From Paenibacillus sp. FSL R7-0345 (GTDB taxonomy: Bacteria; Bacillota; Bacilli; Paenibacillales; Paenibacillaceae): a stretch of DNA of 64,000 nucleotides. Where the stretch lies: NCBI RefSeq assembly GCF_038595055.1, contig NZ_CP152002.1, positions 514,501-578,500 of the forward strand, given 5' to 3'. Shown here piece by piece: positions 8,526 to 17,527 of the stretch (position 1 is its first letter; the number at the start of each line of letters is the position of its first letter). Both the position numbers and the translations under genes were made by a program. The notes below the pieces were generated by a model. It had not been told where the DNA came from. It was given only the letters and a program-made list of their open reading frames with translations, and made no database searches.

Positions 8526-8566
8526 GGCTGCTGCCGGAAGGGTTATAGCTCCGGGCAGCCTTTTTT
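8526..8566 (+). terminator. Terminator after the surface-protein gene
   Basis: GGCTGC-bulge-CCGGA pairs with TCCGG-GCAGCC, followed by six T residues. Two more hairpins follow before the next gene: AAAGCATTTTAATGCTTT (8576-8593) and GCCCCAC/GTGGGG (about 8632-8648). Confidence 0.8.
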
Positions 8567-8714
8567 GGTCGTAAAGCATTTTAATGCTTTCGGGGTCTCA
8601 GCAAAGTCCCTGAGTCAGTGTCCATGAGAGGCCCCACTTTGTGGGGTTATTCTATGCCGCTTTTCGTGGCGCCTGCCAGTTTAATATCTATATAAATGCA
8701 AGGAGGCGATATCT

Positions 8715-9656
8715 ATGTGGTTGATCATAATAGCGGCAGTTATTATAGTAGCGGCCGCAGCGCTGCTCTTTGCGGGCTTTTTCTTTTACGGAGTGGCAAT
8801 CAATCGTGCGCCGAAGGAGTTTTTGGCCAGCAGTCCGGACCTGAAGCTTGATCCGCCTGTTGCTGGTGCGTCCTGGGGGGAAGGGGCCGAGTGGGTTTCC
8901 CGCCAGCATTTCCGGGATGTCCAGCTGGTGTCGGATGACGGCCTGCAATTAAAGGGTTATCTGCTGCTGTCGGAGCGTGCAGAAGGCCGCACTGCGATTA
9001 TTGCCCATGGTTATTCCGGTAAGGGAAAGGACATGGGGGCTATCGCCAAACTGTACTATGAGCAGCTGGGCTATAATGTACTGCTTCCGGATGCGAGAGG
9101 TCATGGACAGAGCTCGGGGAATTATATCGGATTCGGCTGGCCGGAGCGCCGGGATATGGTGAAATGGATTGATTTCGTAAGGAAAGAAATGGGACCAGAA
9201 GCCCGGATTGTGCTGCATGGGGTATCGATGGGCGGAGCAACCGTGCTGATGACTTCGGGGGAAAAGCTTCCGGCGCAGGTTAAAGCCATCGTTGAAGATT
9301 GCGGGTACAGCTCAGTGAAGGCCCAGCTATCCTATCAGCTCAAGCGGATGTACCGGCTCCCGGGGTTTCCGTTTGTGCAGTCCGCCAGTCTGGTTACCCG
9401 GATCAAAGCAGGTTACTTTTTCGGTGAAGCCTCAGCACTCAGACAGGTGCGCAAAGCAGAAGTGCCGATTCTGTTTATTCACGGGGATGCTGACAAATTT
9501 GTACCCTTTTACATGCTGGAGGAACTGTATGAAGCCTGTAATGCTCCGAAAGAGAAGCTGATTGTGCACGGGGCGGGACATGGTCTGGCTTATGATACGG
9601 ATAAGGCGGGGTATGTGGCCAGGGTAAGTGATTTTGTGCGGCGGTATGTACACTGA
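8715..9656 (+). CDS. Membrane-anchored alpha/beta hydrolase (S33/YqkD-like)
   Basis: A 313-residue alpha/beta hydrolase. Residues 1-29 form a single hydrophobic helix (LIIIAAVIIVAAAALLFAG), likely a membrane anchor. The catalytic elements are an oxyanion-region AHGYSGKG, the nucleophile elbow HGVSMGG, an acidic FIHGDADKFVP and the His in HGAGHGLAY. The layout matches B. subtilis YqkD and other serine-aminopeptidase-like hydrolases, whose substrates are mostly unknown. An AAGGAGGCGAT ribosome site lies eight bases before the ATG. It is transcribed alone, with hairpins on both sides. Confidence 0.85.
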   Translation: MWLIIIAAVIIVAAAALLFAGFFFYGVAINRAPKEFLASSPDLKLDPPVAGASWGEGAEWVSRQHFRDVQLVSDDGLQLKGYLLLSERAEGRTAIIAHGYSGKGKDMGAIAKLYYEQLGYNVLLPDARGHGQSSGNYIGFGWPERRDMVKWIDFVRKEMGPEARIVLHGVSMGGATVLMTSGEKLPAQVKAIVEDCGYSSVKAQLSYQLKRMYRLPGFPFVQSASLVTRIKAGYFFGEASALRQVRKAEVPILFIHGDADKFVPFYMLEELYEACNAPKEKLIVHGAGHGLAYDTDKAGYVARVSDFVRRYVH

Positions 9657-10146
9657 TCCGGAAAATATCCCTGAAAAGTAGACGTGCCCGATATCCGCCT
9701 GCTGGCGGTTACCGGGCACTAATATGTTCCACACATGGCCTGCATTAGCAACGTATATGCAGCTAAACCATGTCTTATAGGTATATTTCATCCCCCGCCG
9801 TCAGTGAGTGTAACGGGTGTCAAAAGTTCCTTGTTATTTCCAGCAGCCGTATGGCGAGATAATCCTTCCAAAACGATAAGAGCCCTACCTCTCTCTTATC
9901 CTTGCGGCTCCGAGGCCGCGCCAGTGTGAATCGGAATGCTATGTTCGAATTTGATCTCATAAAAAGGAAGAGTGATGCAAGAAAACGTAAGAATTTGTGT
10001 CCAAATTGCCGATAATAGTAAGAAGTAAAACAATCGGCCTGACATCTTCTTGAAGGGGATACATATACACCTAAACAAATATTCCTATATTATATCACGA
10101 AATATATATAAGTGCAAATATAAATAGGGACTGGGTAAGACCGGGG
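9657..10146. other. Intergenic region with three hairpins
   Basis: A perfect GTGCCCG/CGGGCAC stem (9684-9719) with an inner CCGCC/GGCGG stem follows the hydrolase gene but has no T run. Further along are a GATAAGAG/CTCTTATC hairpin (about 9878-9900) and a GCGGC/GCCGC hairpin just after it. I see no gene. The last 80 bases are AT-rich and presumably hold the HD-GYP promoter, which I could not assign. Confidence 0.5.
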
Positions 10147-11691
10147 ATGGGGGAGCAAATGAATATATACGGGGCATTTTTGAGAAAGCAGATCAGCAAT
10201 TATTTATTCGGCTCCGTTGTTGCGGTCATGGCGGTTGGAAGCCTGATCCTTCTTTCTTCTCTGGAGATCAGTGTCGTTGAGTACGGCCGGCTGTTAATTG
10301 TACTCCTGCTCTCCTTTATTATAATGGCAGTTACGGAAATAAGCGTGTTTCTGAGGCAGCTCAGGCCGATCCGGACAGCAATGCTGGAGGCTGAGCCTTC
10401 ACTGGATGTCCTGGAGAAGGCGTACCTGCATACCCATCAGCTGCCCCGGCATGCAGTAATGCGGATTCTTGGTCCTCATCTTCTGGGATTATCCCTGCCT
10501 GCAGCGCTGATGACCATGTGGATGATTCACAACGGCCTGCTTTCATTACCGTATTTTTATCTGGTGATGGCTGTTATCGGAGCTATTATGGTTGCCAGCA
10601 TGCATGCGCTGATCGAATTTTATCTGACCTGCTCAGCGATTATCCCGCTGATTAAAGAATTCAGAAACCGGGCAATGAAGCTGTATAGTGTAGATTTTTC
10701 TCTGGAGGGGCATGTTTTTGTGCCGATCCGCCCGAAATTCCTGATCAGCTGCATGCTGATCGGTACATTTCCGCTGTTCCTGTTTATAATGGCAACCCAC
10801 ATACGCATGAGCAATACAGGAAGCGGTATGCTGGTCGGCTTTCAGAACTACTGGGCCTGGGCGGGGATGGTGCTGCTGATCGGCACCCTTTTTTCATCAA
10901 TTGCCGCCCTTCTCCTGACTAACAGCGTGCAGCATCCGATTAACGAGCTGTATAAAGCAATGAATAATATCAGGGACGGACAGCTCCTGCAGGTGCAGGA
11001 TGAATATTCCGATGAATTTTCCAAGCTGGTCGCCGGCTTCAACATGATGGTGCGCGGACTGCAGGACCGTGAGCAGCAGAGCCGTCAGCTGCTGGACAGT
11101 TATTTTACAACGCTTGCCGTAGCGCTGGATGCCCGCGATTCCTATACGGCAGGCCACTCGCTGAGGGTGGCGGAATATTCGGTTATTATCGGACAGCTGG
11201 CCGGTCTGACCGGACAAAGCCTCGACGATCTGCGCAAGTCGGCGCTGCTGCATGATATCGGCAAAATCGGCGTGCCTGACAGTATCCTGTTCAAAGAAGG
11301 CAAGCTGACGGACGAAGAATTTGACATGATCAAGAGCCACCCGGTGCTCGGGGAAAATATACTGCGCCAGATTGAGCCGGTTGAGAAAATGGCCCCCTAT
11401 CTGGAAGGGGTGCGCTCGCACCATGAACGCTATGACGGCAAAGGTTATCCTGACGGGCTGGCAGGCATCGCTATACCGCTTCACGGCAGGATTATTGCAG
11501 TCGCTGATGCCTACGATGCGATGACCTCAGACCGGCCCTACCGCAAGGGTATGGAGCATGAGCAGGCCTTGGCCATTCTGGAGAATGGCCGTGGCAGCCA
11601 GTGGGACCCGCAGTTTGCCGGGTTATTCCTGACATACTTCGGCAAAAATATAGACAAGGAAAAGGAAGATTATCCGGAGCGTGCGGGATAG
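10147..11691 (+). CDS. Membrane HD-GYP c-di-GMP phosphodiesterase with HAMP domain
   Basis: A 514-residue protein. The N-terminal half holds several transmembrane helices (first pair about residues 18-62, others near 100-160 and 200-265), followed by a HAMP-like segment (TNSVQHPINELYKAMNNI) and an HD-GYP domain (about 310-500). Catalytic motifs are intact: LLHDIGKIGVP, the HHERYDGKGYP segment that carries the GYP signature, and VADAYDAMTSDRPYRK. HD-GYP enzymes linearise and cleave c-di-GMP, so this is a plausible antagonist of the signal read by the riboswitch 3.7 kb upstream. The start is ambiguous: ATG 10147 lacks a spaced ribosome site, whereas ATG 10159 follows GGGGGAG. The sensed input is unknown. 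Confidence 0.88.
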   Translation: MGEQMNIYGAFLRKQISNYLFGSVVAVMAVGSLILLSSLEISVVEYGRLLIVLLLSFIIMAVTEISVFLRQLRPIRTAMLEAEPSLDVLEKAYLHTHQLPRHAVMRILGPHLLGLSLPAALMTMWMIHNGLLSLPYFYLVMAVIGAIMVASMHALIEFYLTCSAIIPLIKEFRNRAMKLYSVDFSLEGHVFVPIRPKFLISCMLIGTFPLFLFIMATHIRMSNTGSGMLVGFQNYWAWAGMVLLIGTLFSSIAALLLTNSVQHPINELYKAMNNIRDGQLLQVQDEYSDEFSKLVAGFNMMVRGLQDREQQSRQLLDSYFTTLAVALDARDSYTAGHSLRVAEYSVIIGQLAGLTGQSLDDLRKSALLHDIGKIGVPDSILFKEGKLTDEEFDMIKSHPVLGENILRQIEPVEKMAPYLEGVRSHHERYDGKGYPDGLAGIAIPLHGRIIAVADAYDAMTSDRPYRKGMEHEQALAILENGRGSQWDPQFAGLFLTYFGKNIDKEKEDYPERAG

Positions 11692-11736
11692 CCAGAATGT
11701 TATACCTGCTTGACCGGACGCCTGCCCTTTCGGCGA

Positions 11737-11772
11737 AAGCGGATACCATCCAGATTCTGGAGGTATCCGCTT
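11737..11772 (+). terminator. Perfect inverted repeat after the HD-GYP gene
   Basis: AAGCGGATACC and GGTATCCGCTT form an 11-bp stem with a 14-base loop. There is no T run, so terminator function is uncertain. Confidence 0.4.
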
Positions 11773-11832
11773 CTGCGTGCGTGCCTATTTTGTGAACAGC
11801 TGTGTAAAACCGACAATTAACGACTACATTCA

Positions 11833-11861
11833 TTGAAGGATTATGGGCAGACCGTTATAAT
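11833..11861 (+). promoter_or_regulatory. Sigma-A promoter of the eetAB-ECF operon
   Basis: TTGAAG (11833-11838) and a perfect TATAAT (11856-11861) are separated by 17 bases, giving a start near 11868 and a short leader to the ATG at 11902. No GTGA-N6-TCAC box is seen here, unlike the other two electron-transfer operons. Confidence 0.75.
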
Positions 11862-11901
11862 TATTAAGTCTGGTTTTTAATTAAAAAATAAGGAGAATTC
11901 T

Positions 11902-12285
11902 ATGAAACGCGCAGACGTACTGCTTATTTCCATCGTGCTGATTGCTGCGCTTGCCTTCCTCGTGCCAAGATGGCTGGGCGATGACAAAGGCGGGCCTGGC
12001 AAGAATCTCGTGGCCAATATAACAGTGGACGGCAAGCTGTTCAAGACCGTGCAGCTCACAGAAGAAGAACAGAGCATTGAAATCCGCACAGAGCGGGGCT
12101 ATAACCTGTTAAAAGTACATGACTACGGGATCGAAATGTATGAAGCGGATTGTCCCGATCAGGTATGTCTCGGCTTCGGCCGGATTACCCAGCCCAAACA
12201 GACCATCGTCTGTCTGCCGCACCGGGTACTGGTAGAGATTGCGGGGCCTTCAGAAGGAGATGAAATCGATGGCTATGTCCAGTAA
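11902..12285 (+). CDS. eetA: EetA-like NusG domain II protein of extracellular electron transfer
   Basis: A 127-residue protein with one N-terminal membrane helix (residues 5-22) and a small extracytoplasmic beta domain of the NusG domain II family. The family's cysteine segment is visible: Cys84 and Cys89 in DCPDQVC, and Cys104 in VCLPH. In Listeria the equivalent gene, eetA, is part of the flavin-based extracellular electron transfer locus, where it is required but its biochemistry is not settled. Here it heads a compact operon and overlaps the next gene by 17 bases, the same eetA-eetB pairing. The name rests on domain and context, since NusG domain II proteins also occur beside Rnf and ApbE genes. 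Confidence 0.8.
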   Translation: MKRADVLLISIVLIAALAFLVPRWLGDDKGGPGKNLVANITVDGKLFKTVQLTEEEQSIEIRTERGYNLLKVHDYGIEMYEADCPDQVCLGFGRITQPKQTIVCLPHRVLVEIAGPSEGDEIDGYVQ

Positions 12286-12832
12286 GGAGTCGGCGACGGC
12301 GCTGAAAAGAACGGTAATCATTGCGATCTTTTCAGCTGTTGCCGTAGTGCTTAGTATAGTGGAAGCCCAGATTCCGCTTGCCGGAATGGGGCTGATGCCC
12401 GGCGCCAAGCTGGGCTTTGCCAATATCATGATTCTGACCTGTATCTACTTTTTACGCGGGCGCGACGCCTTTGTGCTGGTGATTCTGAAGACACTGCTTA
12501 CAGCATTCCTGCTAGGTACCTTTTCAAGCCTGCTCTTCAGCCTCTTCGGCTCCCTGCTCAGCTTTGTGGTGATGTTCCTGCTTGTCCGTTTCAGCGGCAA
12601 AAGGCTGAGTGTCATCGGAATCAGCATCGCCGGCGGGCTTGCCCATAATACCGGACAGCTGCTGGCGGCATCCATGGTATTTAATTCGGCTAGTATTCTG
12701 TACTACCTGCCGATCCTGCTGATTACAGGGATTGTGACAGGGATTCTGGTTGGCTTTGCAGTGCGTTATCTGGTGGATTCACTTTCAAAGATTTCGCTGT
12801 TTGAAGAGTTTTTGGACGGACGGAGCCACTAG
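12269..12832 (+). CDS. eetB: EetB-like Gx transporter family membrane protein (ECF S-component-like)
   Basis: A 187-residue polytopic membrane protein with about five or six helices, of the family often labelled heptaprenyl diphosphate synthase component I or Gx transporter. It has the typical GLMPGAKLGFANI and GGLAHNTGQLLAASMV segments. This size and fold resemble the substrate-binding S components of ECF transporters. ATG 12269 is chosen because AGAAGGAG lies nine bases upstream; it overlaps eetA. In Listeria the corresponding eetB is needed for electron export. The two ECF ATPases and EcfT follow immediately, suggesting it is energised by them; its cargo is unknown (a quinone- or flavin-related molecule would fit). 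Confidence 0.78.
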   Translation: MAMSSKESATALKRTVIIAIFSAVAVVLSIVEAQIPLAGMGLMPGAKLGFANIMILTCIYFLRGRDAFVLVILKTLLTAFLLGTFSSLLFSLFGSLLSFVVMFLLVRFSGKRLSVIGISIAGGLAHNTGQLLAASMVFNSASILYYLPILLITGIVTGILVGFAVRYLVDSLSKISLFEEFLDGRSH

Positions 12833-12851
12833 CTGCGGAAGGATGACGAAC

Positions 12852-13715
12852 ATGAAGGAAACTTACATTGCAAGTGAAGGCGGAGAGGCAGCTACAGTTA
12901 TCTCTCTGGAAGGGGTAGCGTTCGGGTATGACCCGGAGCACCCGATATTGCACAACATTACGCTGTCTGTTCCCCGGGGGCAGTGGGTAAGCATTGTGGG
13001 CCCGAACGGCTGCGGCAAATCAACGCTTGTTAAGCTGCTGAATGCCCTGCTGCCTAAAAGCGCCGGTGAAATTGTGGTCTGCGGACAGCGTCTAGAGGAA
13101 GAAACGATCGGATTTATCCGCGGAAGCATTGGCATGGTTTTTCAAAATCCGGATAACCAGTTTATCGGTGCTACCGTAGAAGAGGATATCCTGTTCGGCC
13201 TGGAAGGGCTCTGTTTATCCTATGAAGAAATGGACGAACGCCTGAAGCTGTATACAGAAAAGCTGGGGATCAGCCATTTGCTGTCCAAACATCCGGGTGA
13301 GCTGTCCGGCGGCCAGAAGCAGCGGGTGGCGATTGCCTCCATTCTTGCTATGAAGCCAGGCATCGTCATCTTTGACGAGGCCTCTTCCATGTTGGATGAG
13401 GGCAGCCGCAATGAGCTGCTGGAGATTCTGCAGGGACTGCGCAGTGAAGGCTACACCATCCTGATGATTACGCATGATGCCGACGAGATTCTGGCGTCAG
13501 ACCGGGTACTGGCTCTGCACGGAGGCAGCCTGGCGGCAGATTTAACGCCGGAAGAGCTGTTCCGGGATCAGGAGCTGCTTGCCACATGTCATCTGCGTGA
13601 GCCGTATCCCTGGCAGCTTGCCCGTGAATTGCAGCGTATTGGCATCAAGACAGATGTCCCCGCCAGTGAAAAGGAGCTTATAGATACGTTATGGCCATAC
13701 AACTACAGCAAGTAA
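12852..13715 (+). CDS. ecfA1: ECF transporter ATPase, first subunit (EcfA-type)
   Basis: A 287-residue ABC ATPase of the energy-coupling-factor type. Walker A is GPNGCGKST, the Q-loop is in VFQNPDNQF, the signature is LSGGQKQR, and Walker B is IVIFDEASSMLD. The usual catalytic Glu is present, followed by ITHDADE with the switch His. ATG 12852 has GGAAGGA eight bases upstream and is preferred over ATG 12843. The 3' end overlaps the next ATPase by 25 bases. Bacillota usually keep their general ecfA1-ecfA2-ecfT set among ribosomal protein genes; this set sits with eetAB, so it may be dedicated to EetB. Confidence 0.88.
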   Translation: MKETYIASEGGEAATVISLEGVAFGYDPEHPILHNITLSVPRGQWVSIVGPNGCGKSTLVKLLNALLPKSAGEIVVCGQRLEEETIGFIRGSIGMVFQNPDNQFIGATVEEDILFGLEGLCLSYEEMDERLKLYTEKLGISHLLSKHPGELSGGQKQRVAIASILAMKPGIVIFDEASSMLDEGSRNELLEILQGLRSEGYTILMITHDADEILASDRVLALHGGSLAADLTPEELFRDQELLATCHLREPYPWQLARELQRIGIKTDVPASEKELIDTLWPYNYSK

Positions 13716-14569
13716 GCTATACCTACGCTGACCGGAGCCTGTGGAAGCAGACGGCGCTGCATGATATTGATCTTGGGATTGCCCAAGGAACCATGGTTGG
13801 CATTGCCGGGGCAACCGGCTCCGGCAAGTCCACGCTGCTGCAGCTGTTCAACGGGATTCTGAAGCCGTCCAAGGGGACGGTCAAGGTACTGGATGTTACG
13901 ATTCAGGCGGGTGAAAAAGCGCCGAAGCTGCTGCCGCTGCGCCGCAGGGTCGGTCTGGTCTTCCAGTTCCCGGAGCAGCAGATGTTTGAAGAAACGGTCG
14001 AGAAGGATCTGATCTTCGGACCGCTCAATTTCGGGATGAGTGCCGAAGAAGCCAAAACACGCGCCCGCCGGGCGATGACTGACATGGGGCTGGATCTTGA
14101 CCTGCTGGAGCGCAATCCGTTCCGGTTAAGCGGAGGCCAGATGCGCAAAGCAGCTATAGCTTCTGTACTGGCGATGGACCCGGAGATTATTGTTCTGGAT
14201 GAACCGACAGCGACGCTGGACCCGCTGAGCCGGGCTGAACTGATCGGACTGCTGGAGCGGCTCTGCCGTGAGCAGGGGAAGACGATTATTATCGTAACCC
14301 ACCGGATGGACGAGCTGCTGCCCTACGCTGACCATTGGGCGCTGCTTAAGGAAGGCACGCTGGTCTTTCAGGGGAGCGGCCGGGAGCTTGCTGCAGACCC
14401 GGATATTCTGGAGCGTTGCGGCCTTAGTGTACCGCACTCCCTCCGGTATTGGCAGGCGGTTGCACGGCGGCTCGGTCTGGAAGGCGAGCAGCCTTGCCTG
14501 ACTGCCGAGAGCCTGGCCGAGCGGATATCTTTACTGCAGGCTGAAGGAATGGAGGATGGCCATGAATGA
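13691..14569 (+). CDS. ecfA2: ECF transporter ATPase, second subunit (EcfA'-type)
   Basis: A 292-residue ABC ATPase that pairs with the previous one to form the heterodimeric motor of an ECF transporter. Walker A is GATGSGKST, the Q-loop VFQFPEQQM has the FPE variant typical of EcfA2, the signature is LSGGQMRK, and Walker B is IIVLDEPTATLD, followed by VTHRMDE. The gene starts inside the end of ecfA1 and itself overlaps ecfT by 14 bases. Such tight coupling suggests fixed stoichiometry of the three products. Confidence 0.9.
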   Translation: MAIQLQQVSYTYADRSLWKQTALHDIDLGIAQGTMVGIAGATGSGKSTLLQLFNGILKPSKGTVKVLDVTIQAGEKAPKLLPLRRRVGLVFQFPEQQMFEETVEKDLIFGPLNFGMSAEEAKTRARRAMTDMGLDLDLLERNPFRLSGGQMRKAAIASVLAMDPEIIVLDEPTATLDPLSRAELIGLLERLCREQGKTIIIVTHRMDELLPYADHWALLKEGTLVFQGSGRELAADPDILERCGLSVPHSLRYWQAVARRLGLEGEQPCLTAESLAERISLLQAEGMEDGHE

Positions 14570-15353
14570 ACGTCTGCTGCTTGGACGCAGCATAGAGACC
14601 GGCTCCTGGGTACATAAGCTCGATGCCCGGTCCAAAATAACCGGAATGCTGCTGTATCTCGCCATTATTCTGCTCTCACACTCCTGGGCAGCGATGGGGC
14701 TGCTGGCCGTATTCTCCGTTTCGGTGATGCTGTCGACGCGCATCCCGCTCAAATATTTTATTAAATCGGCTAAGCCGTTACGGTTCTTGATGCTGTTTAT
14801 TTTTATTGTACAGATGCTATCGGTAAAAGAAGGTGAAGCCTGGCTGACGTTAGGTTCCTTTTCGCTGTATGAGGGCGGCCTGCGGCTGGGGGCTTTTTCC
14901 GTAATCCGGATGTTGTTTCTGGTTACCTTCACCTCGCTGCTGACGTTTACGACAACTCCGGGCAAGCTTAATCAGGGGCTTGAAGGTATTTTGTCCCCGT
15001 TCAAGAAGCTCGGGCTGAAGCCCGACCGGCTTACGATGATGATCGATCTTGCGCTGCGTTTCATTCCGACGATTCTTGATGAATCGCAGATTATCCTGAA
15101 GGCACAGGCCTCCCGGGGAGCAGATCTGAAGGAACTGCCGCTTAAGGAAAAGGGACGGATGCTCATATCGCTGCTTGTACCTGTAATCACAAGCGCCTTC
15201 CGCCGGGCGCAGGATCTGGTCTATTCCATGGAAGCCAGAGGCTTCCGCATGGATGCTCCGCGTACCAGGTATCACCGTCTGAGGTGGGGGGCAGCTGATA
15301 CTTTATTCGTCGTAATGTTCATCATCATGGGAGTTGCAGTAGCAGTACTGTAA
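14556..15353 (+). CDS. ecfT: ECF transporter transmembrane T component
   Basis: A 265-residue integral membrane protein of the EcfT/CbiQ family, the scaffold that couples ATPase movement to the S component. The hallmark cytoplasmic coupling-helix motifs are visible: AQASRGAD and YSMEARGFR, both containing the A-R-G signature. Hydrophobic helices occupy about residues 30-125, and another closes the C-terminus. It overlaps ecfA2 and is followed after 18 bases by the U32 gene with its own AGGAGGAAAC ribosome site. With EetB as S component this would make a complete four-part transporter (inference). Confidence 0.9.
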   Translation: MAMNERLLLGRSIETGSWVHKLDARSKITGMLLYLAIILLSHSWAAMGLLAVFSVSVMLSTRIPLKYFIKSAKPLRFLMLFIFIVQMLSVKEGEAWLTLGSFSLYEGGLRLGAFSVIRMLFLVTFTSLLTFTTTPGKLNQGLEGILSPFKKLGLKPDRLTMMIDLALRFIPTILDESQIILKAQASRGADLKELPLKEKGRMLISLLVPVITSAFRRAQDLVYSMEARGFRMDAPRTRYHRLRWGAADTLFVVMFIIMGVAVAVL

Positions 15354-15371
15354 TATTAGGAGGAAACAAGC

Positions 15372-17297
15372 ATGGCACGTTATTTTAATGGCAGGGAAAT
15401 TGAGTTATTGGCACCGGCAGGCACGTTTGAAATCTTCAAGGAGGTCGTGCAGTCGGCTTGTGATGCGGTTTATTTTGGCGGACCGGTCCTGAATATGCGG
15501 ATGATGCGCAAAGGCTACAACCTGTCGCATGAGGAGATTGCCCAGGCACTGGTGATGGCCCACAATCTTGATAAAAAAGTTTATGTTACCGTCAATAATC
15601 TGTTCAGTGAAGAAGATGTGGAGGAAGCCAGAGAGTATCTGCGGTTCCTGGACGAGGTTCAGCCGGATGCGCTGATTGTGCAGGATATGGCTGTGCTGGA
15701 GCTGATCCGCGAAATGGGGCTGACGGTACCAATTCATGCTTCCGTTATGATGAATGTCCACAATCTGGAGATGATCTACGCGCTGCGTGATCTCGGGGTC
15801 ACCCGGGTAGTTACTTCCCGTGAGATGGATCTGCAGACAGCAAAGCTGCTGGGCCAGAGAAGCGGTATGGAGCTGGAGTATTTTATTCACGGTGATATGT
15901 GCTCAGTGCACGGGGCCAACTGTTATTTCAGCTCCCAGGTGTTCGGGATGAGCAGCAACCGGGGCAAATGCATGAAGCCTTGCCGCTGGGATTACCGGAT
16001 TAAGAAGGACGGCTATGTTTTCCCTGCTGAATATCCGCTGGCGGTCAAAGATATGTTCATGTATGAGCATCTGCCGGAGCTGATCGAATCAGGAATTACC
16101 TCGTTCAAAATTGAAGGCCGGATGCGCGACAAGGAATTTATGGTGATGCTGGCCAACAGCTATGGCGAAGCGCTTGACCGCTATATCGATGATCCGCTTG
16201 GATTCGACCGCACCGTAGATTCCAAAACGCTGTACAACAACCGCAAACGTGACTTTTCCACCGCATATGCTTTTGGCAAGCCGGGATTATCGAATATTAA
16301 CCGCCGCTATGAGGGGACAGGGAAATTTTACAGTACAGGAAAAGTGTTCAGTACCCCTACTGCAGAGCGGGAGCTCTCTGAGAGCCGGGTAATTCAGCTC
16401 CGTGAGCGGATGGCCGAAGGCAAAAAAGAACAGGCAGCCAAACCTGAGCTGGCCGTGCGCGTTAACAATATGGAACAGGCCAAGCTGGCGCTTGCGATGG
16501 GTGTAGAGCATCTGTATCTGCCGGGCGATGTGTTTGAACCGGATCTGCCGCTGACCAAACAGGATATTAAGGAACTGGGTGCGCTAAAAGGGGAGACGAA
16601 GCTGTATCTGGGGATGCCGCGGATGATGACGGAGCTGCATTTTGACCAGTTAAGCCAGCTTTTGAGTGGTGAACGGCTGCCGGTAGACGGTTTGCTGGTT
16701 ACGAATCTGGGGGCGATCCGCCGCTTTAAGGATATGGGCTATCCGATGATCGGGGATGTGAACCTCAACGTGTACAACCATCTGGCTGCAGAGCTGTATA
16801 CCGGACTTGGGCTGCAAAAGCTGACGGTTTCGCCTGAGATGACTTTGGAGCATTTTGCCGGCTTTACCTCCCGCTGTAACCTGCCGCTTGAAGTAGTTGT
16901 GCATGGCACACCGGCACTGATGTATATGGAGCATGACCTGTTCGAAAACACTGAGGTTATGGAGCCGATCGGCGAGGAAGATAATATATTTGTCAGCAAT
17001 GACGTGCTTGTGCTCAAAACAGACAAAGGTGAAAATCCGGTCTACCGCGACCAATACGGACGCTGCCACCTGCTGTTCGCCAAAGAGCTGTGTTATCTGC
17101 CGATGCTGGATGAAATGAAGGGCCTTGGAATCTCCACCTTCCGGATTGAAGGAGCTACCTACAGTATTGAAGAGCTGCGTACCATTATCTCAGCTTACCA
17201 GGCTGCTATTGGCGGCAAGGGGAATCAAGAGGATCTGCTGGGTGGGCTGAAGCCGGTGTATGCCGGATATACGTTGGGCTCGCTGCAGTTTAATTAA
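15372..17297 (+). CDS. U32 family protein with Fe-S cysteine motif
   Basis: A 641-residue member of the U32 family, annotated historically as collagenase-like peptidase but including Fe-S enzymes that hydroxylate tRNA or rRNA bases (TrhP, RlhA) and ubiquinone precursors without oxygen (UbiU/UbiV). The N-terminal half has the family start ELLAPAGTFEIFKE and the cluster motif C-x6-C-x15-C-x3-C beginning at CSVHGANC. The C-terminal half looks like a second, collagenase-like domain ending in the FRIEGATYSIEEL segment. No signal peptide is seen. It is the sixth gene of the eetAB-ECF operon. A role in quinone or cofactor modification is suggested by position only; tRNA modification is the conservative alternative. 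Confidence 0.85.
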   Translation: MARYFNGREIELLAPAGTFEIFKEVVQSACDAVYFGGPVLNMRMMRKGYNLSHEEIAQALVMAHNLDKKVYVTVNNLFSEEDVEEAREYLRFLDEVQPDALIVQDMAVLELIREMGLTVPIHASVMMNVHNLEMIYALRDLGVTRVVTSREMDLQTAKLLGQRSGMELEYFIHGDMCSVHGANCYFSSQVFGMSSNRGKCMKPCRWDYRIKKDGYVFPAEYPLAVKDMFMYEHLPELIESGITSFKIEGRMRDKEFMVMLANSYGEALDRYIDDPLGFDRTVDSKTLYNNRKRDFSTAYAFGKPGLSNINRRYEGTGKFYSTGKVFSTPTAERELSESRVIQLRERMAEGKKEQAAKPELAVRVNNMEQAKLALAMGVEHLYLPGDVFEPDLPLTKQDIKELGALKGETKLYLGMPRMMTELHFDQLSQLLSGERLPVDGLLVTNLGAIRRFKDMGYPMIGDVNLNVYNHLAAELYTGLGLQKLTVSPEMTLEHFAGFTSRCNLPLEVVVHGTPALMYMEHDLFENTEVMEPIGEEDNIFVSNDVLVLKTDKGENPVYRDQYGRCHLLFAKELCYLPMLDEMKGLGISTFRIEGATYSIEELRTIISAYQAAIGGKGNQEDLLGGLKPVYAGYTLGSLQFN

Positions 17298-17356
17298 TAT
17301 TTCAAATTTAAAATTATAGGGTTAAGCTTTTTATTTTGCCAGAGTCCAGAATTTCA

Positions 17357-17372
17357 AGTGACATTTTTCACA
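17357..17372 (+). promoter_or_regulatory. FNR/CRP/Rex-type box upstream of the aminotransferase-prenyltransferase operon
   Basis: AGTGA-N6-TCACA, with the core GTGA-N6-TCAC fully palindromic, lies 155 bases before the aminotransferase start. It shares the spacer start CATTT with the pplA box. A TATAAT at 17429-17434 would place the box near -76 (class I geometry); no clear -10 element fits -41.5. Confidence 0.55.
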
Positions 17373-17527
17373 ATATCTGAGGTTTGAAAGATTAGCAATC
17401 TTCTATCCATATCCAGGTCTGCAGACGATATAATAGTTGGTAAAGCAATAAGAACGGATCTGCCGTCCTGAACCAGGGCGGTATCCGGTTCTGCACAGAA
17501 TTCATCGAGTGAAAGCGAGGCTTCTTT

